A stretch of DNA of 64,000 bases, taken from Pseudomonadota bacterium. GTDB lineage: Bacteria; Chloroflexota; UBA6077; JAJPGT01. This document shows, in pieces, positions 54,059 to 63,080 of this stretch. A model generated the notes under the pieces. It saw nothing but the letters and a program-made list of their open reading frames with translations, was not told the origin of the DNA and made no database searches. The first letter of the stretch is position 1, and each line of letters opens with the position of its first letter. Position numbers and translations under genes: made by a program. Where the stretch lies: assembly GCA_021325655.1 (NCBI GenBank), contig JAJPGT010000100.1, forward strand, positions 62,001-126,000. Reading direction: 5' to 3'.

Positions 54059-54922
54059 TCAGGAAATCGGCGCCGGCGCCGGGCTGCCGGCCAGGCGGCG
54101 CAGCGCGTCGACGTTCTCCTTGTCCGGCCCCTCGTCCGCGTAGCCGGGCACCTCCAGGATCCACGGCAGGGCGGAGAGCGCGGGGTGCGCGAGCATCCGC
54201 GCGAAGCCCTCCTCGCCGATGTAGCCCTGGCCAATGTTCGCGTGGCGATCGACGTTCGAGCCAAGCGGATTCTTGGAGTCGTTGGCGTGGATCACCAGCA
54301 GGCGGTCCAGCCCAACCAGCCGATCGAAGGCTTCGACGGTGCGCTCCAGCCCATCGCGGCTCGCGATATCGTACCCGGCCGCGAGCAGGTGGCAGGTATC
54401 CCAGCAGACGCCGAGGCGCGGGTTGTTGTCCAGCCCGTCGAACAGGTCGCGGAACTCCTCGAAGCGGTCGCCGATCGTCTGCCCCTGCCCGGCGCAGACC
54501 TCGGGGATCAGCCGCGCCGAGCCCGAGTAGCCCTCCAGCACCTGGCGCATGCCGCCGATGACCCGGGCAATCGCCTCCTCGTAGGACGCCTGACCCGCGG
54601 AGCCCGGGTGGAACACCAGCCCGGCCGCGCCGACCTGGTCGGCCAGCTCAAGCTGCTGGCGGAGCGTGGCCAGCGACTTCTCGGCGACGTCTGGGTTCTG
54701 CGAGGCGAGGTTCACCAGGTAGATACAGTGGACGAAGACCGGCCCCAGGCCATGCTCGCGCAGCGCCGCCTGGAACGTCTGGACGTCGCCCGGGCTGAGC
54801 TTCGGCATGCGCCACATCTGGGGCGAGCCGATGAACACCTGGAGCGCCTCGGCCCCGATCTCCACCGCTCGCCGCGGCCCGCCCTTGATTCCGCCCATCA
54901 CGTGCGCACCGATGATCGCCAT
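54059..54922 (-). CDS. nfo: Endonuclease IV (AP endonuclease)
   Basis: 287 residues of the Nfo TIM barrel. Zinc-site motifs: VFVHCIYLVNLAS, PEVCAGQGQTIGD, GVCWDTCHLLAAGYD and HANDSKNPLGSNVDRHANIGQG. It cuts DNA at abasic sites. Divergent from the ferredoxin gene. Confidence 0.94.
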   Translation of the reverse strand: MAIIGAHVMGGIKGGPRRAVEIGAEALQVFIGSPQMWRMPKLSPGDVQTFQAALREHGLGPVFVHCIYLVNLASQNPDVAEKSLATLRQQLELADQVGAAGLVFHPGSAGQASYEEAIARVIGGMRQVLEGYSGSARLIPEVCAGQGQTIGDRFEEFRDLFDGLDNNPRLGVCWDTCHLLAAGYDIASRDGLERTVEAFDRLVGLDRLLVIHANDSKNPLGSNVDRHANIGQGYIGEEGFARMLAHPALSALPWILEVPGYADEGPDKENVDALRRLAGSPAPAPIS

Positions 54923-54984
54923 CCCTCGCCTCCCTGGCTATGGTACCTGTGCCGCTGCTGCCCGGGAAGGGGAATCGGGCATGG

Positions 54985-54990
54985 TATACT
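54985..54990 (+). promoter_or_regulatory. -10 element upstream of the ferredoxin gene
   Basis: TATACT 41 nt before the ATG; the -35 region is poor. Confidence 0.4.
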
Positions 54991-55031
54991 GAGCCGTGGC
55001 GTGTTTGTATCGTCTCCGGGAGCTTTGCTGA

Positions 55032-55487
55032 ATGTCGTTCTTCATTACGGACAGGTGCGTTGGCTGCAGCGCCTGTGAGATCGTCTGCCCGGTCGACGCC
55101 ATTTCAGGGGTCAAGAAGGAGCTCTACTTCATCGACCCCAAGATCTGCATCGACTGCGGCGCCTGTGGCCGCGCCTGCCCCTACGACGCCATTCTGGACA
55201 CCTATGGCGACGTGGCCGTAAAGGTGCGGCGCAGCGAGTGGCCGAAGCCCGTGATCACCGACGAGATCTGCTCCGGCTGCAAGTACTGTGTCGACATCTG
55301 CCCGTTCGACTGCTTGAGCCTGGAGGAGCCGCCAGGCAAGCCGTGGATGGCGGTGGCCCGGCTGACGAACCCCAAGGCGTGCGTGAGCTGCTATCTCTGC
55401 GAAGCGTCGTGTGACAAGGGCGCGATCGTGCTCCAGCCACCGGAGGACGTCGCGCCGGCGGCCGCCAAGCGCTTCCAGAACGCCTGA
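55032..55487 (+). CDS. Poly-[4Fe-4S] ferredoxin
   Basis: 151 residues with cysteine blocks CVGCSACEIVCP, CIDCGACGRACP, CSGCKYCVDICP and CVSCYLCEASC. This is two ferredoxin-like halves, with room for up to four clusters. Likely an electron-transfer protein in the cytosol. Partners are not evident; the next gene is a phosphatase. Confidence 0.88.
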   Translation: MSFFITDRCVGCSACEIVCPVDAISGVKKELYFIDPKICIDCGACGRACPYDAILDTYGDVAVKVRRSEWPKPVITDEICSGCKYCVDICPFDCLSLEEPPGKPWMAVARLTNPKACVSCYLCEASCDKGAIVLQPPEDVAPAAAKRFQNA

Positions 55488-55582
55488 CAACGGCCCCCAG
55501 CGCGGATCGTAGCGAGCCGCAGGAGTATGCTCCGCGGCCCGCTGCCTGAATCCGTGGCGTCGACGAGCCAGAAGGGGATGGG

Positions 55583-56371
55583 ATGGTCCAGAGCATCCCT
55601 GGCGCGCGCGAAGCCGCGATCGAGGCGGCGCTCGCGAGCGGCCGGATTCTGCGCGCCCACTTCGGCCAGGTGCGCCAGATCCGCCACAAGGGCGAGATCG
55701 ACCTGGTGACCGAGGTCGACGAGGCCTCCGAAGCGGCAGTGGCCGGGATCATTCGCGCCCGCTTCCCGCACCATCGCATCCTGGCCGAAGAGGGGAGTGC
55801 TGGTGGGGACGACCCGCGCTTCCGCTGGATCGTCGATCCGCTGGATGGGACGACCAACTACGCGCACGGCTTCCCGTTCTTCTGCGTCTCCATCGGGCTG
55901 GAGGTAGACGGCGAACTGGCGCTAGGTGTGATCTACGATCCGCTGCTGGACGAGCTGTTCGTCGCCGAGCGCGGGCAGGGCGCGACCATCAACGAGCGCC
56001 CGCTCGCCGTCTCCGCCACCAGCCGGGTGGCCGACTCGCTGCTGGCAACCGGCTTTCCCTACGACCGCTCGCAACTCGGGCCGGCGCTGCGGCAATTCGC
56101 GCTCTTCTCGGAGCGGGCGCGGGCGGTGCGGCGGGTCGGCTCGGCGGCCCTGGAATTGGCCTACGTCGCGGCCGGCCGGCTCGACGGCTACTGGGAGCGG
56201 ATCATCAATCCCTGGGACATCGCCGCCGGCCTGCTCATCCTGCAAGAGGCCGGCGGGATGGCGACGACGCTAGACGGCGGCCCGATCACTCCCGACTCTG
56301 GGCAGGTGCTCTCCAGCAACGGCCGCATCCACGCCGAAATGGTGGCGCTACTGGCGACGCTCGGAGCGTAG
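55583..56371 (+). CDS. Inositol-monophosphatase-family enzyme
   Basis: 262 residues with the metal-binding motifs ILAEEGS, WIVDPLDGTTNYAHGFPFF and the C-terminal INPWDIAAGLLILQEAGG. GSAALELAYVAAGRLDGYWE is typical of SuhB-like proteins. Hydrolyses inositol-1-phosphate or related sugar phosphates. ATG at 55583, preceded by GAAGGGG. Confidence 0.9.
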   Translation: MVQSIPGAREAAIEAALASGRILRAHFGQVRQIRHKGEIDLVTEVDEASEAAVAGIIRARFPHHRILAEEGSAGGDDPRFRWIVDPLDGTTNYAHGFPFFCVSIGLEVDGELALGVIYDPLLDELFVAERGQGATINERPLAVSATSRVADSLLATGFPYDRSQLGPALRQFALFSERARAVRRVGSAALELAYVAAGRLDGYWERIINPWDIAAGLLILQEAGGMATTLDGGPITPDSGQVLSSNGRIHAEMVALLATLGA

Positions 56372-56388
56372 CGCGCCACCCTGGCGGC

Positions 56389-57906
56389 TCAGCGCGCTCG
56401 CGAGTCGGGGAGCGCCGCCTCCCCCCTTCTATGCTGCGCCGCGACGTGGGCGGCGCGCGGGGAATGGGATGGCTGCAGGAACGAGATCAGCGCCGCGACG
56501 AGGCTGATGCCGCAGGAGAGCAGGAACGCCTGGTGCAGTCCGCCCAGAAACGCCGCCAATGCCCCTGGCTCGTCTGCCATCCCGCCGCCGTAGATGAAGA
56601 TCGTCATCATGACATCCTGTGGGACGTGGGCCAGCACCAGCGGAAACGCGATGGCGATGCTGAGCATCTGGCCAGTGTTGGCCAGCATCGTCCGCACCCC
56701 GGCCGCCATGCCGCGCTTCGCCGGCGGCACGGAGGTCATGATGACATTGATGTTCGGGGAATTGAAGAAGCCCGAGCCGCCACCCATGATCGCCATTCCG
56801 AGGGCGATCTGCCAGTATGGGGTGTGGTCGGTTACCGTGCTCAGCTCGGCCAGCCCGATGGCCGAGACGATGAGCCCGATCGTTCCGAGTCCACGCGCCC
56901 CGTGATGGTCCGACAGGTAGCCGCTGAGCGGGCCGATGAGCAGGAAGGCGAGCCCAAACGGCGTCATCATCAGCCCGGCCACCAAGGGGTCCTGGCCATA
57001 GGGGCCCTGCAGGAAGAAGATCAGCAGGAAGAGCACCGCGCCGCGGGCGATGCCGTTGAGCAGGTTCGCGGCGTTGGCGAGCCCGAACAGCCGGCTGGTG
57101 AACAGGCGCAGGTCCACCATCGGCTCGGGCGTCCGCAGCTCGACCAGGACGAACAGCGCCAGCCCCACCACGCCGATCACGAACAGAGCCTGGATGATCT
57201 CGGACCCGAGCATCGGGAAGGCGATCAGGCTCAGCGCTAGCAGGAAGGCGCCCAGGCCAGTAGTGAACGTGAGGCTGCCGAGCCAGTCGAAGCGCTGGTG
57301 CGCCGGTAGGCGGACCGGCTCGCGGAGCCGGTAGATGCCCCAGAGCGTCCCCACAATCCCGAGGGGGACGTTCACCAGGAACACCCAGCGCCAGGAGATC
57401 GCGGTCAGCACCCCGCCGACGACCGGTCCGAGCAGGAACCCCGCCGCGCCGGCGATCTGGTTGACGCCCAACCCGAAGCCAACATTGCCGCGCCGAAAGG
57501 CGTCCGTGACGATCGCGGTGCTATTGATGAGCAGCAGCGCCCCGCCGATGCCCTGCACCACCCGGAACAGGACCACGTCCCAGCCGTGAAATTGCGGCTG
57601 GCTCAGCCCGGCGAGCAGCGAGCCGAGGGTGAAGATGGCGAAGCCAGCGTTGTAGAGCCGCTTGCGGCCGACGATGTCGGCCAGGCGGCCGACGACCGGC
57701 ACGAGCGCAGTCGTGATCAGCAGGTAGCCCAGCAGCACCCACATGATGGTGAGGAAGCTGGCCTGAAGCTTGACCAGAATGTCGGGCAGGGCGATCAGCA
57801 GCGCCGAGCCCTGCAAGGAGGCGAGCAGCGCCCCGAGCGTGGTCACCGACAGGGCGACCCATTCGTAGCGGTGCGATTCGTGGTCCTGGCTCTTCGCTGT
57901 GGCCAT
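56389..57906 (-). CDS. MFS drug efflux transporter, 14-helix DHA2 type
   Basis: 505 residues with many hydrophobic segments. [16 protein letters not shown] is the MFS loop motif, [19 protein letters not shown] the antiporter motif C, and [13 protein letters not shown] is typical of EmrB/QacA proteins. Converges on the phosphatase gene. Substrate unknown. Confidence 0.88.
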   Translation of the reverse strand: MATAKSQDHESHRYEWVALSVTTLGALLASLQGSALLIALPDILVKLQASFLTIMWVLLGYLLITTALVPVVGRLADIVGRKRLYNAGFAIFTLGSLLAGLSQPQFHGWDVVLFRVVQGIGGALLLINSTAIVTDAFRRGNVGFGLGVNQIAGAAGFLLGPVVGGVLTAISWRWVFLVNVPLGIVGTLWGIYRLREPVRLPAHQRFDWLGSLTFTTGLGAFLLALSLIAFPMLGSEIIQALFVIGVVGLALFVLVELRTPEPMVDLRLFTSRLFGLANAANLLNGIARGAVLFLLIFFLQGPYGQDPLVAGLMMTPFGLAFLLIGPLSGYLSDHHGARGLGTIGLIVSAIGLAELSTVTDHTPYWQIALGMAIMGGGSGFFNSPNINVIMTSVPPAKRGMAAGVRTMLANTGQMLSIAIAFPLVLAHVPQDVMMTIFIYGGGMADEPGALAAFLGGLHQAFLLSCGISLVAALISFLQPSHSPRAAHVAAQHRRGEAALPDSRAR

Positions 57907-58062
57907 GGCCCCTCCCTGGTCCTATACCATCACGCTCCCGGCGGCGCGGTCGCCGCCCGCGGTCAACTGTACCCGTCTTTTCCGCGCCCGGCCCGATATG
58001 GCGCAGCTTCAGATGCTGCCGCCGTCCACGGGCTTCTGGGCACCTCGGCACGATCCGGGCCG

Positions 58063-58068
58063 TATACT
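58063..58068 (+). promoter_or_regulatory. -10 element upstream of the thiolase gene
   Basis: TATACT 126 nt before the ATG; weak -35. The 287-bp divergent intergenic region holds nothing else I can support. Confidence 0.35.
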
Positions 58069-58193
58069 GCGTTCAAGTGCCCGCGTGGCCCGTCCTCGCT
58101 GGCCGCGGATCCCGTCTGGTCGAGTGGAGCGCAGCGGCAGGACACAGCCAGAGATCCAGGGTGGAAGCGGGCGGGGCTGACAAGGAGGCGCAG

Positions 58194-59396
58194 ATGGATG
58201 ACGCGGTGATCGTCGCCGCGTACCGCACCCCGATCGGGCGCTACGCCGGCGCGCTGAAGGATGTTCGGCCGGACGACCTCGCGGCGCTGGTGCTGCGCGA
58301 GACCGTGGCGCGGACGGGGATCGACCCGGAGCTGGTCGAGGACGTCCTGCTCGGGTGCGCCAATCAAGCCGGGGAGGACAACCGCAACGTCGCCCGCATG
58401 GCGGCGCTGCTGGCCGGGCTGCCAATCCAGGTGGCCGGCCAGACCATCAACCGGCTCTGCGGCTCCGGCTTACAGGCGGTGAACAGCGCTGCCCAGGCGA
58501 TCTGGAGCGGCCAGGGCGAGGTCTTCCTGGCGGGCGGGGTGGAAAGCATGACCCGGGCGCCGCTGGTGATGGCGAAGCCGGACACCGCGTTCCCCCGGGG
58601 CGACCGGCAGCTCTTCGATACTACCCTCGGCTGGCGCTTTGTGAACCCGAAGCTCGCCGAGATGTACTACCCGTACAGCATGGGCGAGACGGCCGAGAAC
58701 GTGGCCGAGCGCTGCGACATCTCCCGCGAAGACCAGGACCGCTTCGCGCTCCAGAGCCAGCAGCGGGCCGCCGCGGCGATCCGCCGCGGCGCCTTCAAGG
58801 ACGAGATCGTCCCGGTGCCGATTCCAAAGCAGAAGGGCGAGACGGCGCTGTTCGAGGTCGACGAGCACCCTCGCCCCGACACGACCTTGGAGAAGCTGGC
58901 GGCGCTCAAGCCCGCCTTCCGCCCGGGCGGGACGGTGACAGCCGGGAACTCCAGCGGCATCAACGACGGCGCGGCGGCGCTGCTGGTCACCTCGGCGGCG
59001 AAGGCACGGGACCTCGGGCTGCGGCCGCTGGCCAGGATCGTCTCGACCGCGGTCGCCGGCGTCGACCCGGCCTGCATGGGCCTGGGGCCGATTCCCGCCA
59101 CCCGCAAGGCGCTCGCCCGCGCCGGGCTGTCGGTCGCCGATCTCGGCCTGGTGGAGCTGAACGAGGCGTTCGCCTCACAGTCTCTCGCCTGCATCCGTGA
59201 GCTCGGTCTGGACGAGGCGCGGGTCAACCCGAACGGCGGGGCGATCGCGCTGGGCCATCCGCTCGGCTGCTCCGGGGCGCGCATCCTGACCACGCTGGTC
59301 CACGAGATGCGCCGCCGTGGGACACGCTACGGGGTGGCCACGATGTGCATCGGCGTGGGCCAGGGGATCGCCACCATCGTAGAGCAGGTGGAGTAG
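58194..59396 (+). CDS. Acetyl-CoA acetyltransferase (thiolase)
   Basis: 400 residues. The nucleophile is in [11 protein letters not shown] (Cys near 89). The C-terminal catalytic motifs are [19 protein letters not shown] and [10 protein letters not shown]. It condenses or cleaves acyl-CoA. ATG at 58194 with AAGGAGG before it. The closeness to pcaF-type thiolases (start [15 protein letters not shown]) leaves beta-ketoadipyl-CoA as an alternative substrate. Confidence 0.92.
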   Translation: MDDAVIVAAYRTPIGRYAGALKDVRPDDLAALVLRETVARTGIDPELVEDVLLGCANQAGEDNRNVARMAALLAGLPIQVAGQTINRLCGSGLQAVNSAAQAIWSGQGEVFLAGGVESMTRAPLVMAKPDTAFPRGDRQLFDTTLGWRFVNPKLAEMYYPYSMGETAENVAERCDISREDQDRFALQSQQRAAAAIRRGAFKDEIVPVPIPKQKGETALFEVDEHPRPDTTLEKLAALKPAFRPGGTVTAGNSSGINDGAAALLVTSAAKARDLGLRPLARIVSTAVAGVDPACMGLGPIPATRKALARAGLSVADLGLVELNEAFASQSLACIRELGLDEARVNPNGGAIALGHPLGCSGARILTTLVHEMRRRGTRYGVATMCIGVGQGIATIVEQVE

Positions 59397-59629
59397 CCGC
59401 GCTGGCCGTCGCCCGACAGCCGCTCAAGACGCGCCACGCGCCCAGCGGTAGGCGTGCGGCGCTGGCAATCGGGCCTGCCTCGTCGGGATCGTGCATCTGA
59501 AGGGATCGCCGCAGCCGCTCAAGGGAGCGTCCCGGGCCCCAGGCGTCGAGGGCGAGCGCGAGGAGCGGCTGCCCGCCCGCTCGATCTGGCCACCAGGCGG
59601 GCAAAGCGCCAGCCGGGCACCGCGCCGAG

Positions 59630-59818
59630 CTACTCCTCCGCCTCCGGGGCGGCGCCGGCCCGCTGCTCGATGATCTTCACCCGCGAGGCACCACAACGGG
59701 GACAGAACGAGGGTGTGTAGGCGGAGTGAATCATAAGCTGGCAGGTCAGGCACTTGAAGTCGCGCGGCGTGCCTTCGAGTTTTGGATCATAGGGCGGTGT
59801 CGACGAAGCCTGGGTCAC
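59630..59818 (-). CDS. Small zinc-ribbon protein
   Basis: 62 residues with FKCLTCQ and SFCPRCGASRVK, two CxxC pairs about 18 residues apart, a zinc-ribbon pattern. Acidic tail. Function unknown. Follows a hairpin after the 95-residue gene. Confidence 0.65.
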   Translation of the reverse strand: MTQASSTPPYDPKLEGTPRDFKCLTCQLMIHSAYTPSFCPRCGASRVKIIEQRAGAAPEAEE

Positions 59819-59833
59819 GCACTTCCTCCCCTG

Positions 59834-59861
59834 GAGGCCGGCGCTCAGTTGCGCCGGCCTC
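59834..59861 (-). terminator. Perfect 11-bp hairpin at the end of the 95-residue gene
   Basis: GAGGCCGGCGC (59834-59844) and GCGCCGGCCTC (59851-59861) with loop TCAGTT; the stem includes the stop codon of the gene. No T-run. It may slow transcription or protect the mRNA end. Confidence 0.5.
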
Positions 59862-60132
59862 CTCCCTGGCCGTAGCTATCCATTCCATGCTCGAACAGCC
59901 AGCGCCGGCTCGCCGGGTGCAGGTCGGCCAGGTCGTTGCGTACGACGATCATCCGATGCATCAGCGCTGCCATCTCTTCGTCGCTCTTCTGGCGGATCTC
60001 CTCCACCTGGCGCGCGCCGCCGTAGCGGGCGGCGTTGGCTTCGAGAAACGCTCGGAGCCGGGCGACATCGCGCGATCGCAGCACCTGGCCGAGCCGGATC
60101 TGGTAGTCCTCGTCGCCGCGCTGCCGAGGCAT
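59845..60132 (-). CDS. Hypothetical helical protein
   Basis: 95 residues, highly charged and probably all-helical (YQIRLGQVLRSRDVARLRAFLE, RQKSDEEMAALMHRMIVVRND). Starts 15 nt after the transaldolase stop, so it is in the same operon. Not recognised. Confidence 0.6.
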   Translation of the reverse strand: MPRQRGDEDYQIRLGQVLRSRDVARLRAFLEANAARYGGARQVEEIRQKSDEEMAALMHRMIVVRNDLADLHPASRRWLFEHGMDSYGQGGGRRN

Positions 60133-60147
60133 ATCCGTCCTTCCGTC

Positions 60148-60924
60148 TCAGCGCCTGGCCGGCTCCACCGCCACATCGCCGATGCGCGCACCTTGCAGAC
60201 TCTGCCAGTCCTTCAGGAAGCGCGCCAGACCAGCATCCGTGAAGGGGTGCTTGATGAGCTGCAGCAGTACCTCGGGCGGCATCGTGGCGATGTCCGCGCC
60301 AGCCCGCGCCGCCTCCAGCACGTGCATCGAGTGGCGCAGGCTCGCCGCGAGCACCGCGGTCTGGATGCCATAGGCCCGGAAGATCTCTACCGTGTCACGC
60401 ACCACCTCCATCCCGTCCAGCCCGGCGTCATCCAGCCGGCCGACGAAGGGGCTGACGTAGGTGGCGCCGGCCTTCGCCGCCAGCAGCGCCTGGTTAGCCG
60501 AGAAGATGAGCGTGGTGTTGATCGGCACTCCTCGGCTCGAGCCCGGGATTCGGGAAAGGTCGCGGCACTGCTCGCAGCGCTCGGCCCAGACGTTGTCGGC
60601 GTTGATCCGCTCCGGCCGTGGCTCGTGCGTAAGCCGGGTGATCGCCTCCAGCCCGGCTTCCGAGATGGGGATCTTGGCCAGTACGTACGGCGACCAGGTG
60701 GCGATCTCGCGCGCCTCCTCCATCATCCCGTCCACGTCGGTGGAGACCGTCTCGGCGCTGACCGGGCCATGGACGATGTGGCAGATCTCCTGAACCACCT
60801 GCTTGTAGTCGCCCCGGCCGGACTTGGCGAGCAGGGTGGGGTTGGTGGTGATGCCGTCGACAACCCCCAGCCGGGCGGCGCGGCGGATCGCCTCGATGTC
60901 GGCAGTATCGAGGAAGAGCTTCAT
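60148..60924 (-). CDS. tal: Short-type transaldolase with a central insertion
   Basis: 258 residues of the FSA/TalC class: MKLFLDTADIEAIR, GITTNPTLLAKSG, VLAKIP (Schiff-base Lys84) and FSANQALLAAKAGATYVSPFVGRLDD. It transfers dihydroxyacetone units in the pentose phosphate pathway. Between the strand holding Lys84 and VPINTTLIFS the family normally has a few residues; here about 30 are inserted (roughly 99-131), with Cys117 and Cys120 as CEQC. ATG overlaps the HAD stop. Confidence 0.9.
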   Translation of the reverse strand: MKLFLDTADIEAIRRAARLGVVDGITTNPTLLAKSGRGDYKQVVQEICHIVHGPVSAETVSTDVDGMMEEAREIATWSPYVLAKIPISEAGLEAITRLTHEPRPERINADNVWAERCEQCRDLSRIPGSSRGVPINTTLIFSANQALLAAKAGATYVSPFVGRLDDAGLDGMEVVRDTVEIFRAYGIQTAVLAASLRHSMHVLEAARAGADIATMPPEVLLQLIKHPFTDAGLARFLKDWQSLQGARIGDVAVEPARR

Positions 60925-61637
60925 TGTCGATCTCCCGAACGTGTAATGGTTCTGTGCAGCAGCCGTGGCGGCCAGACCGTCGCCGGGTCCAGCAACTGGT
61001 CGACGCGGTCGACGACCAGGTCGGCCTCGCGCTCGAGCGCCTCGCCGTGGTAGGCGTTGCGCACACCCACCACCGCCATGCCCGCCGCTCGCGCTGCCCG
61101 TGCCCCGGGCACCGAGTCCTCCAGTGCCAGTGATCGGGCCGTCTCGGCACCAAGCCATTCACAGGCCAGCAGGTACAGGTCCGGCTCCGGCTTGCCCCGT
61201 GCCACCATCTCGCCGCTGACGATGACGTCGAAGGCGTCGCGCAGCCCCAGCCCGCTGAGCGTCGCCTGAACCCAGCTCTGCTTAGACTGCGTCGCCAGCC
61301 CCAGGCGCATGCCCACGCCCCGCAGCGCCGCGATCAGCTCGCGCACCCCGGGCAGCGGCTCCAGCGGCCCAGCCCCGAGCACCCCGAGCACCTCCGCGTC
61401 GTAGCAGCGATAGTAGTGCTCGATGTCGTGGCAAAGCTGCAGCTCTCGGATCAGCGTTGTCCAGGTGTCCGCGAGGCTCAACCCAACGAACTGCAGATTC
61501 TGGGCCTCGGTCAGCGCATGTCCTTCGGTCGCGATCACGCGATTCAGCGCCGCCAGGTGTAGCGGCTCGCTGTCCAGCAAGACGCCATCCATGTCGAAGA
61601 CGATCGCGTCCAGTCGACGCAGCCGCTCAAGTGTCAT
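60921..61637 (-). CDS. HAD-superfamily phosphatase
   Basis: 238 residues. Motif I FDMDGVLLDSEP, motif II LATQSK, motif III GKPEPDLYL and motif IV ALEDSVPGARAARAAG match beta-phosphoglucomutase/phosphoglycolate-phosphatase-like HAD enzymes. ATG at 61637; ATGA overlap with the transaldolase suggests a sugar-phosphate substrate. Confidence 0.88.
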   Translation of the reverse strand: MTLERLRRLDAIVFDMDGVLLDSEPLHLAALNRVIATEGHALTEAQNLQFVGLSLADTWTTLIRELQLCHDIEHYYRCYDAEVLGVLGAGPLEPLPGVRELIAALRGVGMRLGLATQSKQSWVQATLSGLGLRDAFDVIVSGEMVARGKPEPDLYLLACEWLGAETARSLALEDSVPGARAARAAGMAVVGVRNAYHGEALEREADLVVDRVDQLLDPATVWPPRLLHRTITRSGDRQ

Positions 61638-61674
61638 AGTGGGGGGAAGGCTCCCGGAATGGCCCTGGTGCAGG

Positions 61675-62844
61675 TCATCGTATTGTAACGGAGCCTGAGC
61701 CGGCCTCCGCGTGCCCCGGGGCGTGATCGGGCTCGACGATGACGAGGTTGTCGCGATCCAGGGCGCCCCAGGCAGTGACCTCCCAGTTGTCGTGGGCATC
61801 GGCCGCGGGGATCCACGCCGGCAGCGGCATCAGCAGGTAGTCGGCCAGGGCGACCAGGAACGGCTCGTACTGGGCGCGCAGCACACCCAGGCGCTTCTGA
61901 AAGCGCTCTGGCTCCAGGATACGCACACCGGCCGCCGCCAGCCCCTCGCAGAGCTGCCGCGCCTGGTCGGGCGGAAGCCGATCTGTCGGCTCGCCACGCG
62001 GCGGAGTGTTGAACACCTGGCTCAGGTCGGCCGCGGCATGCCGTCCGATGGCGAAGGTGAACCGCGCTGACCGAGAGAGGCCCTCGATGCCGGCGAGGGC
62101 GAGCGCGCTGACGTCGAGGATCATCGCTAGCGCCCCGAGCCAGGACTGATTGTCGTGCTGCGAGCGGAAATAGGCGAGCGGCGGATATGAGAGGTGGCTC
62201 TCCAGGAGCCGCGCCGCCCACACCTCCCACTCCTGCAGGAACCGCTCGACCGCGCGCACATCCCCGCCATCCATATTCCGGCGGAAGAACTCCAGCGCGG
62301 TGGGGGGCGAGCCAGCGCGAGCGTCCAGCAGGCCGACGTCCAGCTCGCGCTCGGCGAACTTCTGGTGGAAGGCGGGGATAAAGCCGATCATCAGCGCCAG
62401 AAAGCCAAAGCCTGTGCCGACTTCCACCACCGTCGCCGCCCGCGCCGCCGGCGTGCGCGGGGTGACGTCGCCGAGCCCGAGGGTGAAGAATGTCGTCCCG
62501 CTCGCGTAAAGGGCGGTGGCGAACGAGCTCGGCTCGGCCTGTCCTGCCCGGGCGATGCCGAGCCACCAGAGCAGCCCGGCGAAGCCACACACCAGCGCGG
62601 ACGACCAGATGGCAAGCAGGAGCAGTAGCGACAGCGGGCCATAGAACCCGAGGTAGGTCTCGCGCTGCTGGCCGGCTGGCAGCCGACGGGCGAGGGCCGC
62701 CCAGGGCCGCCAGGTGAGACGATAGATGACCTGCGTGAGCGTGAGGCGCCGCTGGACGCGCCGCGGCAGGACGATCGTCTCGAACGCATCCCATAGCACC
62801 AGGCCAATCAGGAGGACCCCCGCGATCGCCGCGATCGCTTCCAT
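61675..62844 (-). CDS. Ion-channel-domain membrane protein
   Basis: 389 residues. Two N-terminal membrane spans flank a pore loop with TTFFTLGLGDVTP (117-129), close to the potassium selectivity filter TxGYGD but with Leu for Tyr. A third hydrophobic stretch follows, then a soluble region of about 230 residues with no recognised domain. Start at MEAIAAIAGVLLIG. Ion selectivity is uncertain. Confidence 0.75.
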   Translation of the reverse strand: MEAIAAIAGVLLIGLVLWDAFETIVLPRRVQRRLTLTQVIYRLTWRPWAALARRLPAGQQRETYLGFYGPLSLLLLLAIWSSALVCGFAGLLWWLGIARAGQAEPSSFATALYASGTTFFTLGLGDVTPRTPAARAATVVEVGTGFGFLALMIGFIPAFHQKFAERELDVGLLDARAGSPPTALEFFRRNMDGGDVRAVERFLQEWEVWAARLLESHLSYPPLAYFRSQHDNQSWLGALAMILDVSALALAGIEGLSRSARFTFAIGRHAAADLSQVFNTPPRGEPTDRLPPDQARQLCEGLAAAGVRILEPERFQKRLGVLRAQYEPFLVALADYLLMPLPAWIPAADAHDNWEVTAWGALDRDNLVIVEPDHAPGHAEAGSGSVTIR

Positions 62845-63080
62845 CGCCTCCGCTTCACCTTCCGCCCCGTGGCCAGGTCCCGCCACGCCGCCGTACCCCC
62901 GGGTTAGCCAGGGGCGCGGCGGCACTCTGAGCGGCACAGATAGCCCCCGCCTCCGCCCACGCGGCGCTGTCCTCACCAGCATTGTACGGGTAGCGGCCTG
63001 TCCCTCTGGCGCTCGATGCGATATGGCGGCCGTCGTCGGGCCGCTGGATGGTATAACGGCCTGCCCATGGCACGGATCCC

